Source: Streptomyces ochraceiscleroticus (GTDB taxonomy: Bacteria; Actinomycetota; Actinomycetes; Streptomycetales; Streptomycetaceae). Taken from it: a stretch of 64,000 bases of DNA. This document shows, in pieces, positions 51,110 to 59,821 of this stretch. The position numbers and the translations under genes were made by a program. The notes below the pieces were generated by a model. It ran no database searches. It had not been told where the DNA came from and worked only from the letters and a program-made list of their open reading frames with translations. The first letter of the stretch is position 1; each line of letters starts with the position of its first letter. The stretch spans positions 124,001 through 188,000 of the forward strand of contig NZ_JOAX01000013.1 in the NCBI RefSeq assembly GCF_000720485.1, given 5' to 3'.

Positions 51110-51715
51110 ATGCGTGCCCTCGTCATCAACTGCACCCTCAAACCCTCTCCGCAGCCGTCGAACACCGAGGCCCTCGCCGGCGTCGTCGTCAGGGCCCTGG
51201 ACACCCACGGCGTCACCGCGCGGACCGTCCGGGCCGTCGACCTGAACCTCCTCCCGGGTGTGCAGACCGATATGGGCGAGGGCGACGACTGGCCCGCGGT
51301 GCACGAGAAGATCCTGGCCGCCGAGATCCTGATCCTCGCCTCACCCACCTGGCTGGGCAGGCCGTCCTCCGTGGCGCAGCGCGTACTGGAGCGCATGGAC
51401 GCGATGCTGAGCGAGACCGACGACCAGGGGCGCCCGGTCGCCTTCAACCGTGTGGCCGGCGTCGTCGTCACCGGCAACGAGGACGGCGCGCACCACGTCA
51501 TCAGCGAGCTCAACGGCGCCCTGGTCGACATCGGCTACACGATCCCCGGCCAGAGCTGGACGTACTGGCACCTGGGTCCAGGGCCGGGCCCGGACTACCT
51601 CGACGAGGACCGGGGCCACGACTGGTCCGCCTCCACCGCCCGTGCCATGGCCTCCCAGCTCACCCACACGGCCCGCGCCCTCGCCGCGCACCCCCTGCCC
51701 GCACCCCCGTCCTGA
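51110..51715 (+). CDS. Flavodoxin/NADPH-dependent FMN reductase family protein
   Basis: This 201-residue protein has the flavodoxin-like fold: an N-terminal phosphate-binding loop MRALVINCTLKPSPQPSNT, ILILASPTWLGRPSSVAQRV in the middle, and GVVVTGNEDGAHHVISELN, the WrbA/FMN-reductase-type flavin loop. It probably binds FMN and reduces a flavin or quinone using NAD(P)H. It is divergent from the aldehyde dehydrogenase and lies 34 bases before an orphan phosphate-binding protein, possibly in one transcript. Confidence 0.82.
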   Translation: MRALVINCTLKPSPQPSNTEALAGVVVRALDTHGVTARTVRAVDLNLLPGVQTDMGEGDDWPAVHEKILAAEILILASPTWLGRPSSVAQRVLERMDAMLSETDDQGRPVAFNRVAGVVVTGNEDGAHHVISELNGALVDIGYTIPGQSWTYWHLGPGPGPDYLDEDRGHDWSASTARAMASQLTHTARALAAHPLPAPPS

Positions 51716-51749
51716 CCCCCTGACCCCGAAGCTCAAGGAGTAGTCGACC

Positions 51750-52907
51750 GTGACATCACAGCGTCCCCGGGGCCCGCGCGCCCTGGCCACCGCCCTGGCG
51801 GCACTTTCGGGCGTACTGGCCCTCGCGTCCTGCGGCTCGGACGATTCCCCGGAGTCCGGCGGATCATCCAGCGCGACGTCCGCGTCCGCTTCCGGCTCCG
51901 GCAGCGCGGCCCCGGGCGGCGCGGTGAAGTGCGGCAAGGCGGCCACGCTGCGGGCCTCCGGCTCGACCGCGCAGCAGAACGCCATGCGGTTCTGGATCAG
52001 GAACTACCAGAAAGCCTGCGACGGCACCCGGATCCAGTACGAGGGGTCCGGCTCCGGCGCCGGTCAGAAGGACTTCCTGGCGGGCCGTACCGCCTTCGCC
52101 GGTTCCGACTCCGCGCTGCAGAAGTCACAGCGGGACGGGGCCAAGGCGTGTGCGGACGGCGGCCGCGCCGTCCACCTGCCCATGCTCGGCGGCCCGATCG
52201 CCCTCGCCTACAACCTGCCGGGCGTCAAGAAGCTGGTACTGGACGCCCCCACCATCGCCCGGATCTTCGACGGCAAGATCACCAAGTGGAACGATCCGGC
52301 GATCGCGAAGCCGAACCCCAAGGCCGACCTGCCCGCGACCGCCATCAAGGCGGTCCACCGCTCCGACGACTCCGGCACGACCGACAACTTCACCTCGTAT
52401 CTGCACGCCGCCACCCCGGACGCCTGGCCGCACCCGCACGACCAGAAGTGGCCTGCCAAGGGCGGTGACTCGGCCACCGGTTCCGCCGAGCTGGCCGGCA
52501 AGGTGAAGCAGACCGAGGGCGCCATCGGCTACGTCGAGCTCGCCCACGCGATCGGCAAGACCCTCCCCACGGCCTCGCTCGACACCGGCGCCGCGGCCCC
52601 GGTCGAGCCCACCGTCGTCAACGCCTCTAAGGCGCTGTCCGGCGCGAAGATCGCCGGCTCGGACGGCGACCTGGTTCTCGACCTCGACTACCGGCCCAAG
52701 ATTGCCGGCGCGTACCCGATCGGCATGGTCACGTACGAGATCGTCTGCGACAAGGGCAACAAGGCGAAGACCTGGCCGGCCACCAAGTCATTCCTTCTCT
52801 ACGCCGCCGGCATGCAGGGCCAGCAGGACCTCTCCTTCCAGGGCTACGCCACCCTCCCCGCCAAGGTCATGGACAAGGTACGCAGCAAGATCAACAGCAT
52901 CTCCTGA
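51750..52907 (+). CDS. pstS: PstS-type phosphate-binding lipoprotein
   Basis: This 385-residue secreted lipoprotein binds inorganic phosphate for the Pst ABC importer. The signal has the lipobox LASC with Cys28, followed by a Ser/Gly-rich linker. Binding loops are RASGSTAQQNAM, YEGSGSGAGQKDFLAG and the double motif HRSDDSGTTDNFTSYL, matching PstS. The GTG start follows AAGGAG. The usual pstC, pstA and pstB genes do not follow; a terminator does (53018-53058) and then an amino acid permease. It may therefore be a stand-alone extra binding protein. I see no clear PHO box in the short upstream gap. Confidence 0.88.
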   Translation: MTSQRPRGPRALATALAALSGVLALASCGSDDSPESGGSSSATSASASGSGSAAPGGAVKCGKAATLRASGSTAQQNAMRFWIRNYQKACDGTRIQYEGSGSGAGQKDFLAGRTAFAGSDSALQKSQRDGAKACADGGRAVHLPMLGGPIALAYNLPGVKKLVLDAPTIARIFDGKITKWNDPAIAKPNPKADLPATAIKAVHRSDDSGTTDNFTSYLHAATPDAWPHPHDQKWPAKGGDSATGSAELAGKVKQTEGAIGYVELAHAIGKTLPTASLDTGAAAPVEPTVVNASKALSGAKIAGSDGDLVLDLDYRPKIAGAYPIGMVTYEIVCDKGNKAKTWPATKSFLLYAAGMQGQQDLSFQGYATLPAKVMDKVRSKINSIS

Positions 52908-53362
52908 CCCGCCCGTCATGGTTGTCCGTGTGAAACACGCCTGACCTGCGGAATTCCTTGGGGCGTCCGCTCTGCGGTTCCCGTGGTCCGCAGTCGGCAG
53001 TCGCGCACTCCCTGGCAAAAGCCGCCGTTGTCCTGTGCATCACAGGCGCGGCGGCTTTCTGTGTCTCCCTTTCCAAGGTCCTTGCGTGACCGTGGTACCG
53101 ACAGCTGAAGGCTGACCCTCGTGTCGATGCTGCGGAAAACGGCATCTGTTGACCCGTCCGGCGACGAATTCCGTACCCATGGACGCCTTGACGCTCCGGA
53201 TCTCGTCGGGCTTCTATATGCGCCGGGAGCAGATCAAGCTCACCGGCCGCCCCACCATCGCACGGGCAACCGCCGGTCAGCTCGGAAGCACGACCCAGCC
53301 GTCTACGGAGGCGATAACGCTCCCGCCATCACGTGTCACACCCAGTCGATCGGAACCGCTCC
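52908..53362. other. Intergenic region after pstS
   Basis: This 455-base gap contains the pstS terminator (53018-53058) and a possible promoter for the permease, TTGACG (53188-53193) with TTCTAT (53212-53217), 18 bases apart. Short open frames within it have no ribosome-binding site or recognisable protein, so I call none. Confidence 0.5.
53018..53058 (+). terminator. Strong two-part hairpin terminator after pstS
   Basis: Outer arms AAAGCCGCCG (53018-53027) and CGGCGGCTTT (53049-53058) pair perfectly. Inside, CCTGTG (53032-53037) pairs with CACAGG (53041-53046) around CAT. The closing CTTT gives a short T-run on the plus strand. Confidence 0.82.
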
Positions 53363-54877
53363 ATGACCGACATCCTCAGCCAGCCACCCACCGGTGACCG
53401 CACCGCGGTGACCACCGACGCCGCCGACGCCCCGGGCCAGGACAGCCCGAAGACGCTGAAGCGCTCGATCGGCGTCGTCGGCGGCACCCTGCTGACCCTG
53501 TCCTGCGTCACGCCCGCCTCCACGCTCTTCGTCGTGGTGCCCGACCTCTTCGCCGACCTCGGGACCTTCACCGCCCTGACCATCGCGATCGGTTCCCTCC
53601 TCTGCATCGCGGTGGCGTTCTGCTACTCGGAGCTGGGCACTCTGATCCCGAGCGCCGGCGGCGAGTACGCCATGGTCTCCACGCTGACCGGACGGCTGGC
53701 CGGCTGGCTGGTGTTCGTCCTCTCCCTGTTGGTTGTCATGATCGTGCCGCCCGTGATCGCCATGGGCACCGCGGACTACCTCGCCCCCGTGGTCCACATA
53801 CCGGCCCCGATCGCCGGCGCCGCTGTGATGCTCCTGGCCACCCTCGCCGGCCTGCTGGACCTGCGCGCCAACGCCTGGATCACCGGCATCTTCCTGGTCC
53901 TCGAAGTTGTCGCCGCGGGCGTCGTGGCGGTACTGGGCTTCGCGCACACCGAGCGCGGCGGCGCCGCCCTCCTGCACGGCACCGTCGCCGGCCCCACCGG
54001 CACCCCCGGCCCGGTCACCGCCCTGCTCATCGTCTCCGGCCTGGCCATCGCCCTCTTCGTCACCCAGGGCTTCTCCACCGCGGTCTACCTCTCCGAGGAG
54101 CTGGAGGACCCGCGTCGCAACGTCGCCCGTACCGTGCTGGCCACGCTGGCGATCTCCACCGCCGTCATCCTCGTCCCGGTCATCGCGATCACCCTCGGCG
54201 CCCCCAGCCTCGAAGCCCTGACCTCGGGTGACATCGGCACCATGGTCACGGCCTGGAGTAATTCGGCAGTCGGTACCTTCGTCAGCCTCTGTGTCGCGCT
54301 GGCCATCATCAACGCCGGAATTGTCATGGTCATCCAGAATTCCCGCGTGCTGTTCGCCTCCGCCCGCGACAAGGCATGGCCCCGGCCGGTCAACGAGGGG
54401 CTCTCCCGCCTCGGCCGCTTCGGCTCTCCGTGGGTGGCGACCCTGGTCGTCGGCCTCCCCGGCGCGGCCCTGTGCTTCGTCAACCTCGACACGCTCTACG
54501 GCGTGACCGGTGTCTCCGTCTCCGGCATGTACCTGCTCGTCGCCATCGCGGCACTGGCGGCCCGGCGCGGCGCCCACAAGAAGATGGCCGCCTGGCGGAT
54601 GCCGCTGTGGCCCGCGGTTCCGCTGCTGCTGATCGTGGTCCTCGTCTACATCCTCAGCCAGCAGGAGATGCAGTACCTGCTGTGGACCGGCGGCATCGTG
54701 GCCGTGGCCACCGTCTACTGGGCCGGCTACCTCCGCCCCCGCCAGGACACCCACTGGCTGGTGACGCTGCCGGAGGACACGCTGCTGCCGGACGCCGACG
54801 CCGACGCAGAGGCTGAGATCGAGGTCGACGCCGAGTCGGCCGGCATCCCCGCCCGGGCGACCGCCGAGACCCGCTGA
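53363..54877 (+). CDS. APC-family amino acid/polyamine permease
   Basis: This 504-residue transporter has 12 or so helices and the opening pattern LKRSIGVVGGTLLTLSCVTPASTLFVVV, then IPSAGGEYAMVSTLTGRLAGWLVF and LSEELEDPRRNVARTVLATL. This is typical of the amino acid-polyamine-organocation superfamily. The C-terminal tail is highly acidic (ADADAEAEIEVDAESAG). The ATG at 53363 follows GGAA; a GTG 30 bases earlier lacks any site. It stands alone, so substrate is unknown. Confidence 0.87.
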   Translation: MTDILSQPPTGDRTAVTTDAADAPGQDSPKTLKRSIGVVGGTLLTLSCVTPASTLFVVVPDLFADLGTFTALTIAIGSLLCIAVAFCYSELGTLIPSAGGEYAMVSTLTGRLAGWLVFVLSLLVVMIVPPVIAMGTADYLAPVVHIPAPIAGAAVMLLATLAGLLDLRANAWITGIFLVLEVVAAGVVAVLGFAHTERGGAALLHGTVAGPTGTPGPVTALLIVSGLAIALFVTQGFSTAVYLSEELEDPRRNVARTVLATLAISTAVILVPVIAITLGAPSLEALTSGDIGTMVTAWSNSAVGTFVSLCVALAIINAGIVMVIQNSRVLFASARDKAWPRPVNEGLSRLGRFGSPWVATLVVGLPGAALCFVNLDTLYGVTGVSVSGMYLLVAIAALAARRGAHKKMAAWRMPLWPAVPLLLIVVLVYILSQQEMQYLLWTGGIVAVATVYWAGYLRPRQDTHWLVTLPEDTLLPDADADAEAEIEVDAESAGIPARATAETR

Positions 54878-54978
54878 CGGTTGCCGACCCGCTGACGGTC
54901 GCCACCTCCTCCGTTTTCGATCGCGACTGCGTGGAACGCGTCTGTGTGTACTGCAGTCGTGGACGAGGAGGTGGCGCC

Positions 54979-55896
54979 GTGCCCAGCTTGAGCAGCCGAG
55001 TCCTGTTGCTCGTCGCGTCGGCGCTGGGACACCGGATGGGGTACCGCGACCCGGTCGAGGTGCGTCGGAAGGTCGAGCGGCAGCAGCGGCGGCCCGCCGC
55101 GTTCGGGCCGCCCAAGCGGCTGGACCGGCACTGCCGGGTGACGGCCCACTTCCGCCACGGATGGCCCTGTTACGAGGTCGTCCCGCGGGACGGCGACGCA
55201 CAGGTCCAGGTCCTGTACCTCCATGGCGGTGCCTACATCGAGGAGGTCGGCGACAACCACTGGAACCTGATCGAGAAGCTGGCGACCAGTGGTGCGGCAC
55301 GCGTGGTCGTACCGGTCCACCCCCTGGCGCCGCGCGGTACGGCGTCCACCGTCGTCCCGGACCTCACCGCACTGGCGGGCCGGCTCACCGCGGACGGCAC
55401 GCTGCCCACGGTGTTCATGGGCGACTCGGCCGGCGGCGGACTGTCCGTGACGCTGGCACAGCGGCTGCGGGACACCGGCGGCACCCCGCCGGCCGAGCTG
55501 GTGCTGATCTCGCCCTGGCTCGACGCCGTACTGGACAATCCGAACATCGCGGACCTGCAGCCGCACGACCCCATGCTGGGCGTGGAGGCGCTGCGCTACT
55601 GCGGCTCGCTGTGGGCCGGCGAGCTGGACCTCGCCCATCCCTGGGTGAGCCCGGTGCGCGGCAGCCTGGCCGGTCTGCCGCGCACGACAGTGTTCGCCGG
55701 CACCCGTGACATCCTCACCGCCGATGCCCGCCGCTTCCGCGACCTGGCGACGGCCGAGGGCGTCGACGTGGACTTCAACGAGGCGCCGGGCCAGATCCAC
55801 GTCTATCCGCTGTGGCCCACCTCCGAGGCCCATCAGGCCCGCAGCCACCTGTTCGCCTCGCTGCCCGGCCCCGCCTTCTCACCGCTCGCCAAGTAG
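54979..55896 (+). CDS. Alpha/beta hydrolase (HSL/esterase-like)
   Basis: This 305-residue hydrolase of the hormone-sensitive-lipase-type group has oxyanion motif HGGAYIEE and nucleophile Ser150 in GDSAGGGLS. A downstream Asp in GTRDILTADA and His in GQIHVYPLWP complete the triad. It is expected to cleave short-chain esters or act on small lipids. The first 50 residues contain a hydrophobic stretch (RVLLLVASALG) that may associate with the membrane. The GTG after GAGGAGG is chosen. The stop codon lies within the terminator shared with the facing gene. Confidence 0.86.
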   Translation: MPSLSSRVLLLVASALGHRMGYRDPVEVRRKVERQQRRPAAFGPPKRLDRHCRVTAHFRHGWPCYEVVPRDGDAQVQVLYLHGGAYIEEVGDNHWNLIEKLATSGAARVVVPVHPLAPRGTASTVVPDLTALAGRLTADGTLPTVFMGDSAGGGLSVTLAQRLRDTGGTPPAELVLISPWLDAVLDNPNIADLQPHDPMLGVEALRYCGSLWAGELDLAHPWVSPVRGSLAGLPRTTVFAGTRDILTADARRFRDLATAEGVDVDFNEAPGQIHVYPLWPTSEAHQARSHLFASLPGPAFSPLAK

Positions 55897-55909
55897 GGAG
55901 AAGGCGGGG
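55869..55909. terminator. 12-bp perfect hairpin terminator overlapping the hydrolase stop
   Basis: CCCCGCCTTCTC (55869-55880) pairs with GAGAAGGCGGGG (55898-55909) across a 17-base loop that includes the stop codon of the hydrolase. It separates two convergent genes and can stop both. Confidence 0.78.
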
Positions 55910-55928
55910 CGAGTGGGAAGCGGGACGC

Positions 55929-57050
55929 TCAGCTCAGCGTGCGCAGCATCGAGGCGTCGAACGGTACGAGCTCGTCGGTGCGGCCCTCGAAGATCTTCGC
56001 GGCCCACTCCGGGTCGCCGAGCAGCGCACGGCCCACGGCGACCAGGTCGAACTCGTCGCGCTCCATCCGGTCCAGCAGCCGGTCGATGCCGGCCACACCG
56101 GCCTGCTTGCCCTGGAACGCCTGGATGAACTCGTTGTCGAGGCCGACCGAGCCGACGGTGACGGTCGGGAGCCCGGAGAGCTTCTTGACCCACCCGGCCA
56201 GGTTCAGGTCCGAGTCCTCGAACTCCGGCAGCCAGTAGCGGCGCGTCGAGCAGTGGAAGGAGCTCACGCCGGCGGCGGTGAGCGGCGCCACGATCGCGTC
56301 CAGCTCCTCCGGGGTGTCGGCGAGGCGGGCCTCGTAGTTGCCCATCTTCCACTGGGACGTCCGGAAGAGGATCGGGAAGTCGGGGGAGACCGCCGCGCGG
56401 CAGGCCGCCGCGATCTCGGCGGCGAAGCGGGTACGGGCCACGGGGTCGCCGCCGTACGCGTCGGTGCGCTGGTTGGTGCCCGACCACAGGAACTGGTCGA
56501 TGAGGTAACCGTGCGCGCCGTGCAGCTCGATCCCGTCGAAGCCGATGCGCTCGGCCGCACGGGCCGCGTCCGCGAACGCCGCGATGACGTCGTCGAGGTC
56601 CTGCTGCGTCATGGCGTGCCCGGACGGCGTGCCGTCCAGACCGAGGCCGGACGGGCCGGACGGCGGGGCATCCGGGAAGGGCGGCGCGCCGGCTTCCCGG
56701 GCCATGCCCACGTGCCAGAGCTGCGGCATGATCGTGCCGCCCGCCGCGTGCACCGCTTCGACGACCTTCTGCCAGCCGCCGAGCGCGTCCTCGCCGTGGA
56801 AGCGGGGGACGGCGCCGCTGGTGCCGGCGGCCGGGTGATCGACGTACGTCCCCTCGGTGATGATCAGGCCGACGCCGCCCGCGGCACGGCGCGCGTAGTA
56901 CTCCGCGACATCGGCGCCCGGGACACCGCCCGGCGAGAACTCGCGGGTCATCGGCGCCATGGCGATGCGGTTGGGCACGGTCAGCCCGCCCAGGGAGAAG
57001 GGGCGGGAGAGCACCTGGGCCGCGCGGGCGGCAGGGTCGCTGGAGGTCAC
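55929..57050 (-). CDS. NADH:flavin oxidoreductase (old yellow enzyme family)
   Basis: This 373-residue FMN enzyme is a (beta/alpha)8 barrel that reduces activated C=C bonds of enones and nitro compounds. MAPMTREFSPGGVP is the N-terminal flavin segment, PQLWHVGMA the second, and FDGIELHGAHGYLIDQFLW carries the conserved His and Tyr active-site region. VAVGRALLGDPEW is near the end. The GTG start has GAGGAGA upstream. It is probably monocistronic. Substrate unknown. Confidence 0.9.
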   Translation of the reverse strand: MTSSDPAARAAQVLSRPFSLGGLTVPNRIAMAPMTREFSPGGVPGADVAEYYARRAAGGVGLIITEGTYVDHPAAGTSGAVPRFHGEDALGGWQKVVEAVHAAGGTIMPQLWHVGMAREAGAPPFPDAPPSGPSGLGLDGTPSGHAMTQQDLDDVIAAFADAARAAERIGFDGIELHGAHGYLIDQFLWSGTNQRTDAYGGDPVARTRFAAEIAAACRAAVSPDFPILFRTSQWKMGNYEARLADTPEELDAIVAPLTAAGVSSFHCSTRRYWLPEFEDSDLNLAGWVKKLSGLPTVTVGSVGLDNEFIQAFQGKQAGVAGIDRLLDRMERDEFDLVAVGRALLGDPEWAAKIFEGRTDELVPFDASMLRTLS

Positions 57051-57082
57051 GTGTGGTTCTCCTCAAGTCGTCATACGAGGGA

Positions 57083-57107
57083 GAACGCCGCCGGAAGGCG
57101 GGCGTTC
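57083..57107 (-). terminator. Hairpin downstream of the nucleosidase gene
   Basis: GAACGCCGCC (57083-57092) pairs with GGCGGGCGTTC (57097-57107) with one bulged G and a GGAA tetraloop, in the 176-base gap between the nucleosidase and flavin oxidoreductase genes. Confidence 0.5.
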
Positions 57108-57226
57108 CGCCTGTACGCAACGCCCGCCACCAGCATGGTCATCCGCATTTCACTGTCGCCTGCGCCACAGTGTGCTGTGTACACCTACAGGGCAGGGGCT
57201 GCCGTGCACGCCCGCGGGGCAGGCGC

Positions 57227-57811
57227 TCAGGAGCCGACGGTGAGGTGCTCCGCCGCCCAAGCGGCGAGCTCGCGGCCGCACGCCGCCACCGACTCCTGCC
57301 ACGTCCTGGCCGCGTCGTCGCCCGCCTCGTCGCTGACGTGCTTGACGAGGCGCACCGGCACGCCGGCCTGCTGCGCGGCGGCCACGACCGCGTACCCCTC
57401 CATGTCCACCAGCGCGGCGTGCGCCGCCAGACGGTCGCGGGCCGCGTCGTCGGCGATGAAGGAGTCACCGGTCGCCAGTACCGGCCCGCCCTCGTCCGCC
57501 AGGTCCAGCGGCGCGCCGTAGATCTCACCCGTCAGCGCGGCCAGTGCCGCGCTGTCCAGGTCGTGCTGGATGACCGAGCCGATCACATGGGTACCGCGCA
57601 GGCCCGGACGCAGCGCGCCCGCGGTGCCCAGGTTGACGATGCCGGAGGGGCGGGGGCCGCGCGCCAGTACGGTGGCGAGCGCGGTCGCCGCGTTGACCTT
57701 GCCGATGCCCGTCAGCAGGACCGGGAAGCCGGCGCCGAGGAACTGCGCCTCTTCCTTGACGGCGACCACGAGCAGCGGCCGGTCGGCAGTGATCTCTCCG
57801 ATGAGTTCCAT
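57227..57811 (-). CDS. Nucleoside phosphorylase-superfamily protein (MTA/SAH nucleosidase-like)
   Basis: This 194-residue protein has the purine nucleoside phosphorylase/MTA nucleosidase layout: LLVVAVKEEAQFL at the N-terminus, LLTGIGKVNAATALA, GIVNLGTAGAL, and LVDMEGYAVVAAAQQAGVP, the ribose-binding Met-Glu motif. A catalytic Asp in VKHVSDEAGDD follows. It is somewhat shorter than the usual 230 residues. It would cleave methylthioadenosine, adenosylhomocysteine or a related nucleoside. It stands 54 bases downstream of a leftward XRE-cupin regulator. Confidence 0.82.
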   Translation of the reverse strand: MELIGEITADRPLLVVAVKEEAQFLGAGFPVLLTGIGKVNAATALATVLARGPRPSGIVNLGTAGALRPGLRGTHVIGSVIQHDLDSAALAALTGEIYGAPLDLADEGGPVLATGDSFIADDAARDRLAAHAALVDMEGYAVVAAAQQAGVPVRLVKHVSDEAGDDAARTWQESVAACGRELAAWAAEHLTVGS

Positions 57812-57865
57812 GCCGTCACGCTAACCTCACCCGTTTCGGCGCCGGCTGCCGGGTCAGCGGGGGCG

Positions 57866-58417
57866 TCAGTCCGTCGCCGCCTGGGGATACCGCACGAACA
57901 GAATCCCGTGCACGTCCTCGCCGTGCGGCGCGCTGTAGACGTGCGGGGAGTCGGCGCGCCAGTGGGCGTACTCGCCCGGGCCCGCCGTCTGGAGTTCCGC
58001 CGGGTCGCCCACCACGGCCGTGCCCGCCAGCACCATCAGGCTCTCCGAGGTGTCCGCGATGTGCGCGGCCGACTCCTGGACGCTGCCCGCGGCGATGCGG
58101 ATGCGGAAGATGTCGGTGACGGCCGGCGGCTCCTCGAAGCGCTCGATGAGCACCGCGGTGACGGCGCTGCCCGAGACCCCTTCGGCCCGCGCCTCGAAAG
58201 CATGCCGTGGGTGGTCGCTGAGTACCGCGCTGAGCGGACTGTTGAGCGCGGTGGTCAGCGCGTACAGCGTCTCCAGCGTGGGGTTGCGCTGTCCGCCCTC
58301 CAGCTCCGAGAGCGTGCCCTTGCCCACGCCCGAGCGCCGGGCCAGTTCGGACAGGGACAGGCGTTGCTGCTGGCGGAGCTCCCGGAGCCGGCGCCCCACC
58401 TCGTCGTTCAGGCCCAT
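57866..58417 (-). CDS. XRE-family regulator with C-terminal cupin
   Basis: This 183-residue two-domain regulator has a helix-turn-helix in residues 8-62 (RRLRELRQQQRLSLSELARR, then KGTLSELEGGQRNPTLETLY) and a cupin barrel in about 105-180. It is divergent from a benzoate transporter. Between them are three GTTC-N8-GAAC sites that are the obvious targets for its dimer. The cupin probably senses an aromatic acid or similar ligand. The start ATG is directly before the helix-turn-helix; a purine-rich site precedes it. Confidence 0.9.
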   Translation of the reverse strand: MGLNDEVGRRLRELRQQQRLSLSELARRSGVGKGTLSELEGGQRNPTLETLYALTTALNSPLSAVLSDHPRHAFEARAEGVSGSAVTAVLIERFEEPPAVTDIFRIRIAAGSVQESAAHIADTSESLMVLAGTAVVGDPAELQTAGPGEYAHWRADSPHVYSAPHGEDVHGILFVRYPQAATD

Positions 58418-58451
58418 GCCGCGCGCTTCCGTTCCCGTCTCCAGAAGGTCG

Positions 58452-58529
58452 TTGACGAGCGACCAGCCTACTCTCTACTGTTCCGCAAACAGAACGTTCC
58501 ATAAACAGAACAAGTTCCACAGACCGAAC
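58452..58529. promoter_or_regulatory. benE promoter with three tandem GTTC-N8-GAAC operators
   Basis: TTGACG (58452-58457) and TACTGT (58476-58481) are 18 bases apart, facing benE. Three 16-bp sites share GTTC and GAAC ends: GTTCCGCAAACAGAAC (58480-58495), GTTCCATAAACAGAAC (58496-58511) and GTTCCACAGACCGAAC (58514-58529). The first two are directly abutting. They would cover the transcription start and leader of benE, and upstream DNA of the divergent XRE-cupin gene. Repeats are seen directly; repression by the adjacent regulator is inferred. Confidence 0.75.
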
Positions 58530-58544
58530 AGAACTCTGGAAACG

Positions 58545-59798
58545 ATGTCCCTGATGCTGGCTCGAATACGCGCCGCCGCCCCGCCCTCCGCGGTCGTCGC
58601 CGGACTGATCGCGGTGACCGTGGGCGTCACCAGCTCGGCCGCCCTCATCTTCACCGCCGCCAAGGCGGCCGGCGCGGACTCCCGCGAGATCTCCTCCTGG
58701 ATGCTCGCCCTCAGCGTGGGCATGGCCTGCACCGGCATCGGCCTGTCCGTGCGCTACCGGGCGCCCGTGGTCATCGCCTGGTCGACGCCGGGCGCGGCCC
58801 TCCTGACCACGAGCCTGAGCGGCGTGCCGATGGACCGGGCCGTGGGCGCCTTCCTGTTCTCCGCGCTGCTCATCCTCGCCAGCGGGGTGACGGGCTGGTT
58901 CGCCCGCGCCATGAGCCGCATCCCCGTCCCCATGGCGGCCGCACTGCTCGCGGGGGTCCTGCTCCAGTTCGGTACCGGCCTCTTCACCACCATGCACAGC
59001 AGCTTCGCTGTGGCCTTCCCGATGTTCGTGGCGTACCTGCTCGGCCGCCGGCTGCTGCCCCGCTACGCCGTACTGCTCGCCCTCGCCGCCGGCATCGTCG
59101 CCACGGTGTTCACCGGAGGCTGGCACGCGGAGCGGGTGCGGCTCTCCGTGGCCACGCCGGTCTTCGTCACTCCGGACTTCGACTGGAAGGTCCTGATCAG
59201 CGTCGGCGTTCCGCTGTTCGTGGTCACCATGGCCTCCCAGAACCTCCCCGGCGTCGCGGTGCTCCGGGGCGCGGGCTACGACGTACCGGTCTCGCCCCTG
59301 ATGACCTGGACCGGCGCCGCGAACCTGCTGCTGGCACCGTTCGGCGCGTACGGCCTCAACCTCGCGGCGATCACCGCGGCCATCTGCACCAGCGAGGAGG
59401 CCCACCCCGACCGCCGCAAACGCTACGTCGCCGCCGTCTGGGCCGGGATCTTCTACCTGTGTGTCGGCGTCCTCGGCGCGACGGTGGCGTCCCTGCTCGA
59501 CGCGATGCCGCACGCCCTCGTCCTCGGCATCGCCGGCATCGGCCTGCTCGCCACCGTCACCAGCTCGCTGGCCACCGCACTGTCCGACACCGCGTCCCGC
59601 GAAGCGGCCGTGGTCACCTTCCTCGCCACGGCCTCCGGCGTGACCCTCCTCGGCATCGGCTCGGCCTTCTGGGGCCTGCTGGCAGGCGCCCTCACCAGCG
59701 TGATCCTCTCGGCGGGACGCAAGCGGCGGAAGCCGGACGACCCCGCCCCCGACACCTCCTCCACCACCCGCCCGCACCGGCTCAGCACCCGTACCTGA
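58545..59798 (+). CDS. benE: Benzoate/H+ symporter, BenE family
   Basis: This 417-residue membrane protein with about 12 helices shows the BenE pattern: VVAGLIAVTVGVTSSAALIFTAA in the first helices, YRAPVVIAWSTPGAALL (the characteristic AWSTPGA motif) and VTMASQNLPGVAVLRGAGYD. LNLAAITAAICTSEEAHPD is another conserved stretch. It imports benzoate with protons. A weak GGAA precedes the ATG. It is controlled, by inference, through the three operators upstream. The C-terminal 30 residues are a basic, proline-rich tail. No ring-cleavage genes are in the window. Confidence 0.92.
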   Translation: MSLMLARIRAAAPPSAVVAGLIAVTVGVTSSAALIFTAAKAAGADSREISSWMLALSVGMACTGIGLSVRYRAPVVIAWSTPGAALLTTSLSGVPMDRAVGAFLFSALLILASGVTGWFARAMSRIPVPMAAALLAGVLLQFGTGLFTTMHSSFAVAFPMFVAYLLGRRLLPRYAVLLALAAGIVATVFTGGWHAERVRLSVATPVFVTPDFDWKVLISVGVPLFVVTMASQNLPGVAVLRGAGYDVPVSPLMTWTGAANLLLAPFGAYGLNLAAITAAICTSEEAHPDRRKRYVAAVWAGIFYLCVGVLGATVASLLDAMPHALVLGIAGIGLLATVTSSLATALSDTASREAAVVTFLATASGVTLLGIGSAFWGLLAGALTSVILSAGRKRRKPDDPAPDTSSTTRPHRLSTRT

Positions 59799-59821
59799 AC
59801 ACCACGCCTGCCTGTGTGCGC

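Noticed and set aside
53121..53397. Two small plus-strand frames in the gap after pstS
   Set aside because: Neither has a ribosome-binding site or a recognisable sequence, and the second runs past the permease start.
57051..57226. Coding potential in the gap between the flavin oxidoreductase and nucleosidase genes
   Set aside because: Only a hairpin is evident; open frames there read antisense or lack starts.
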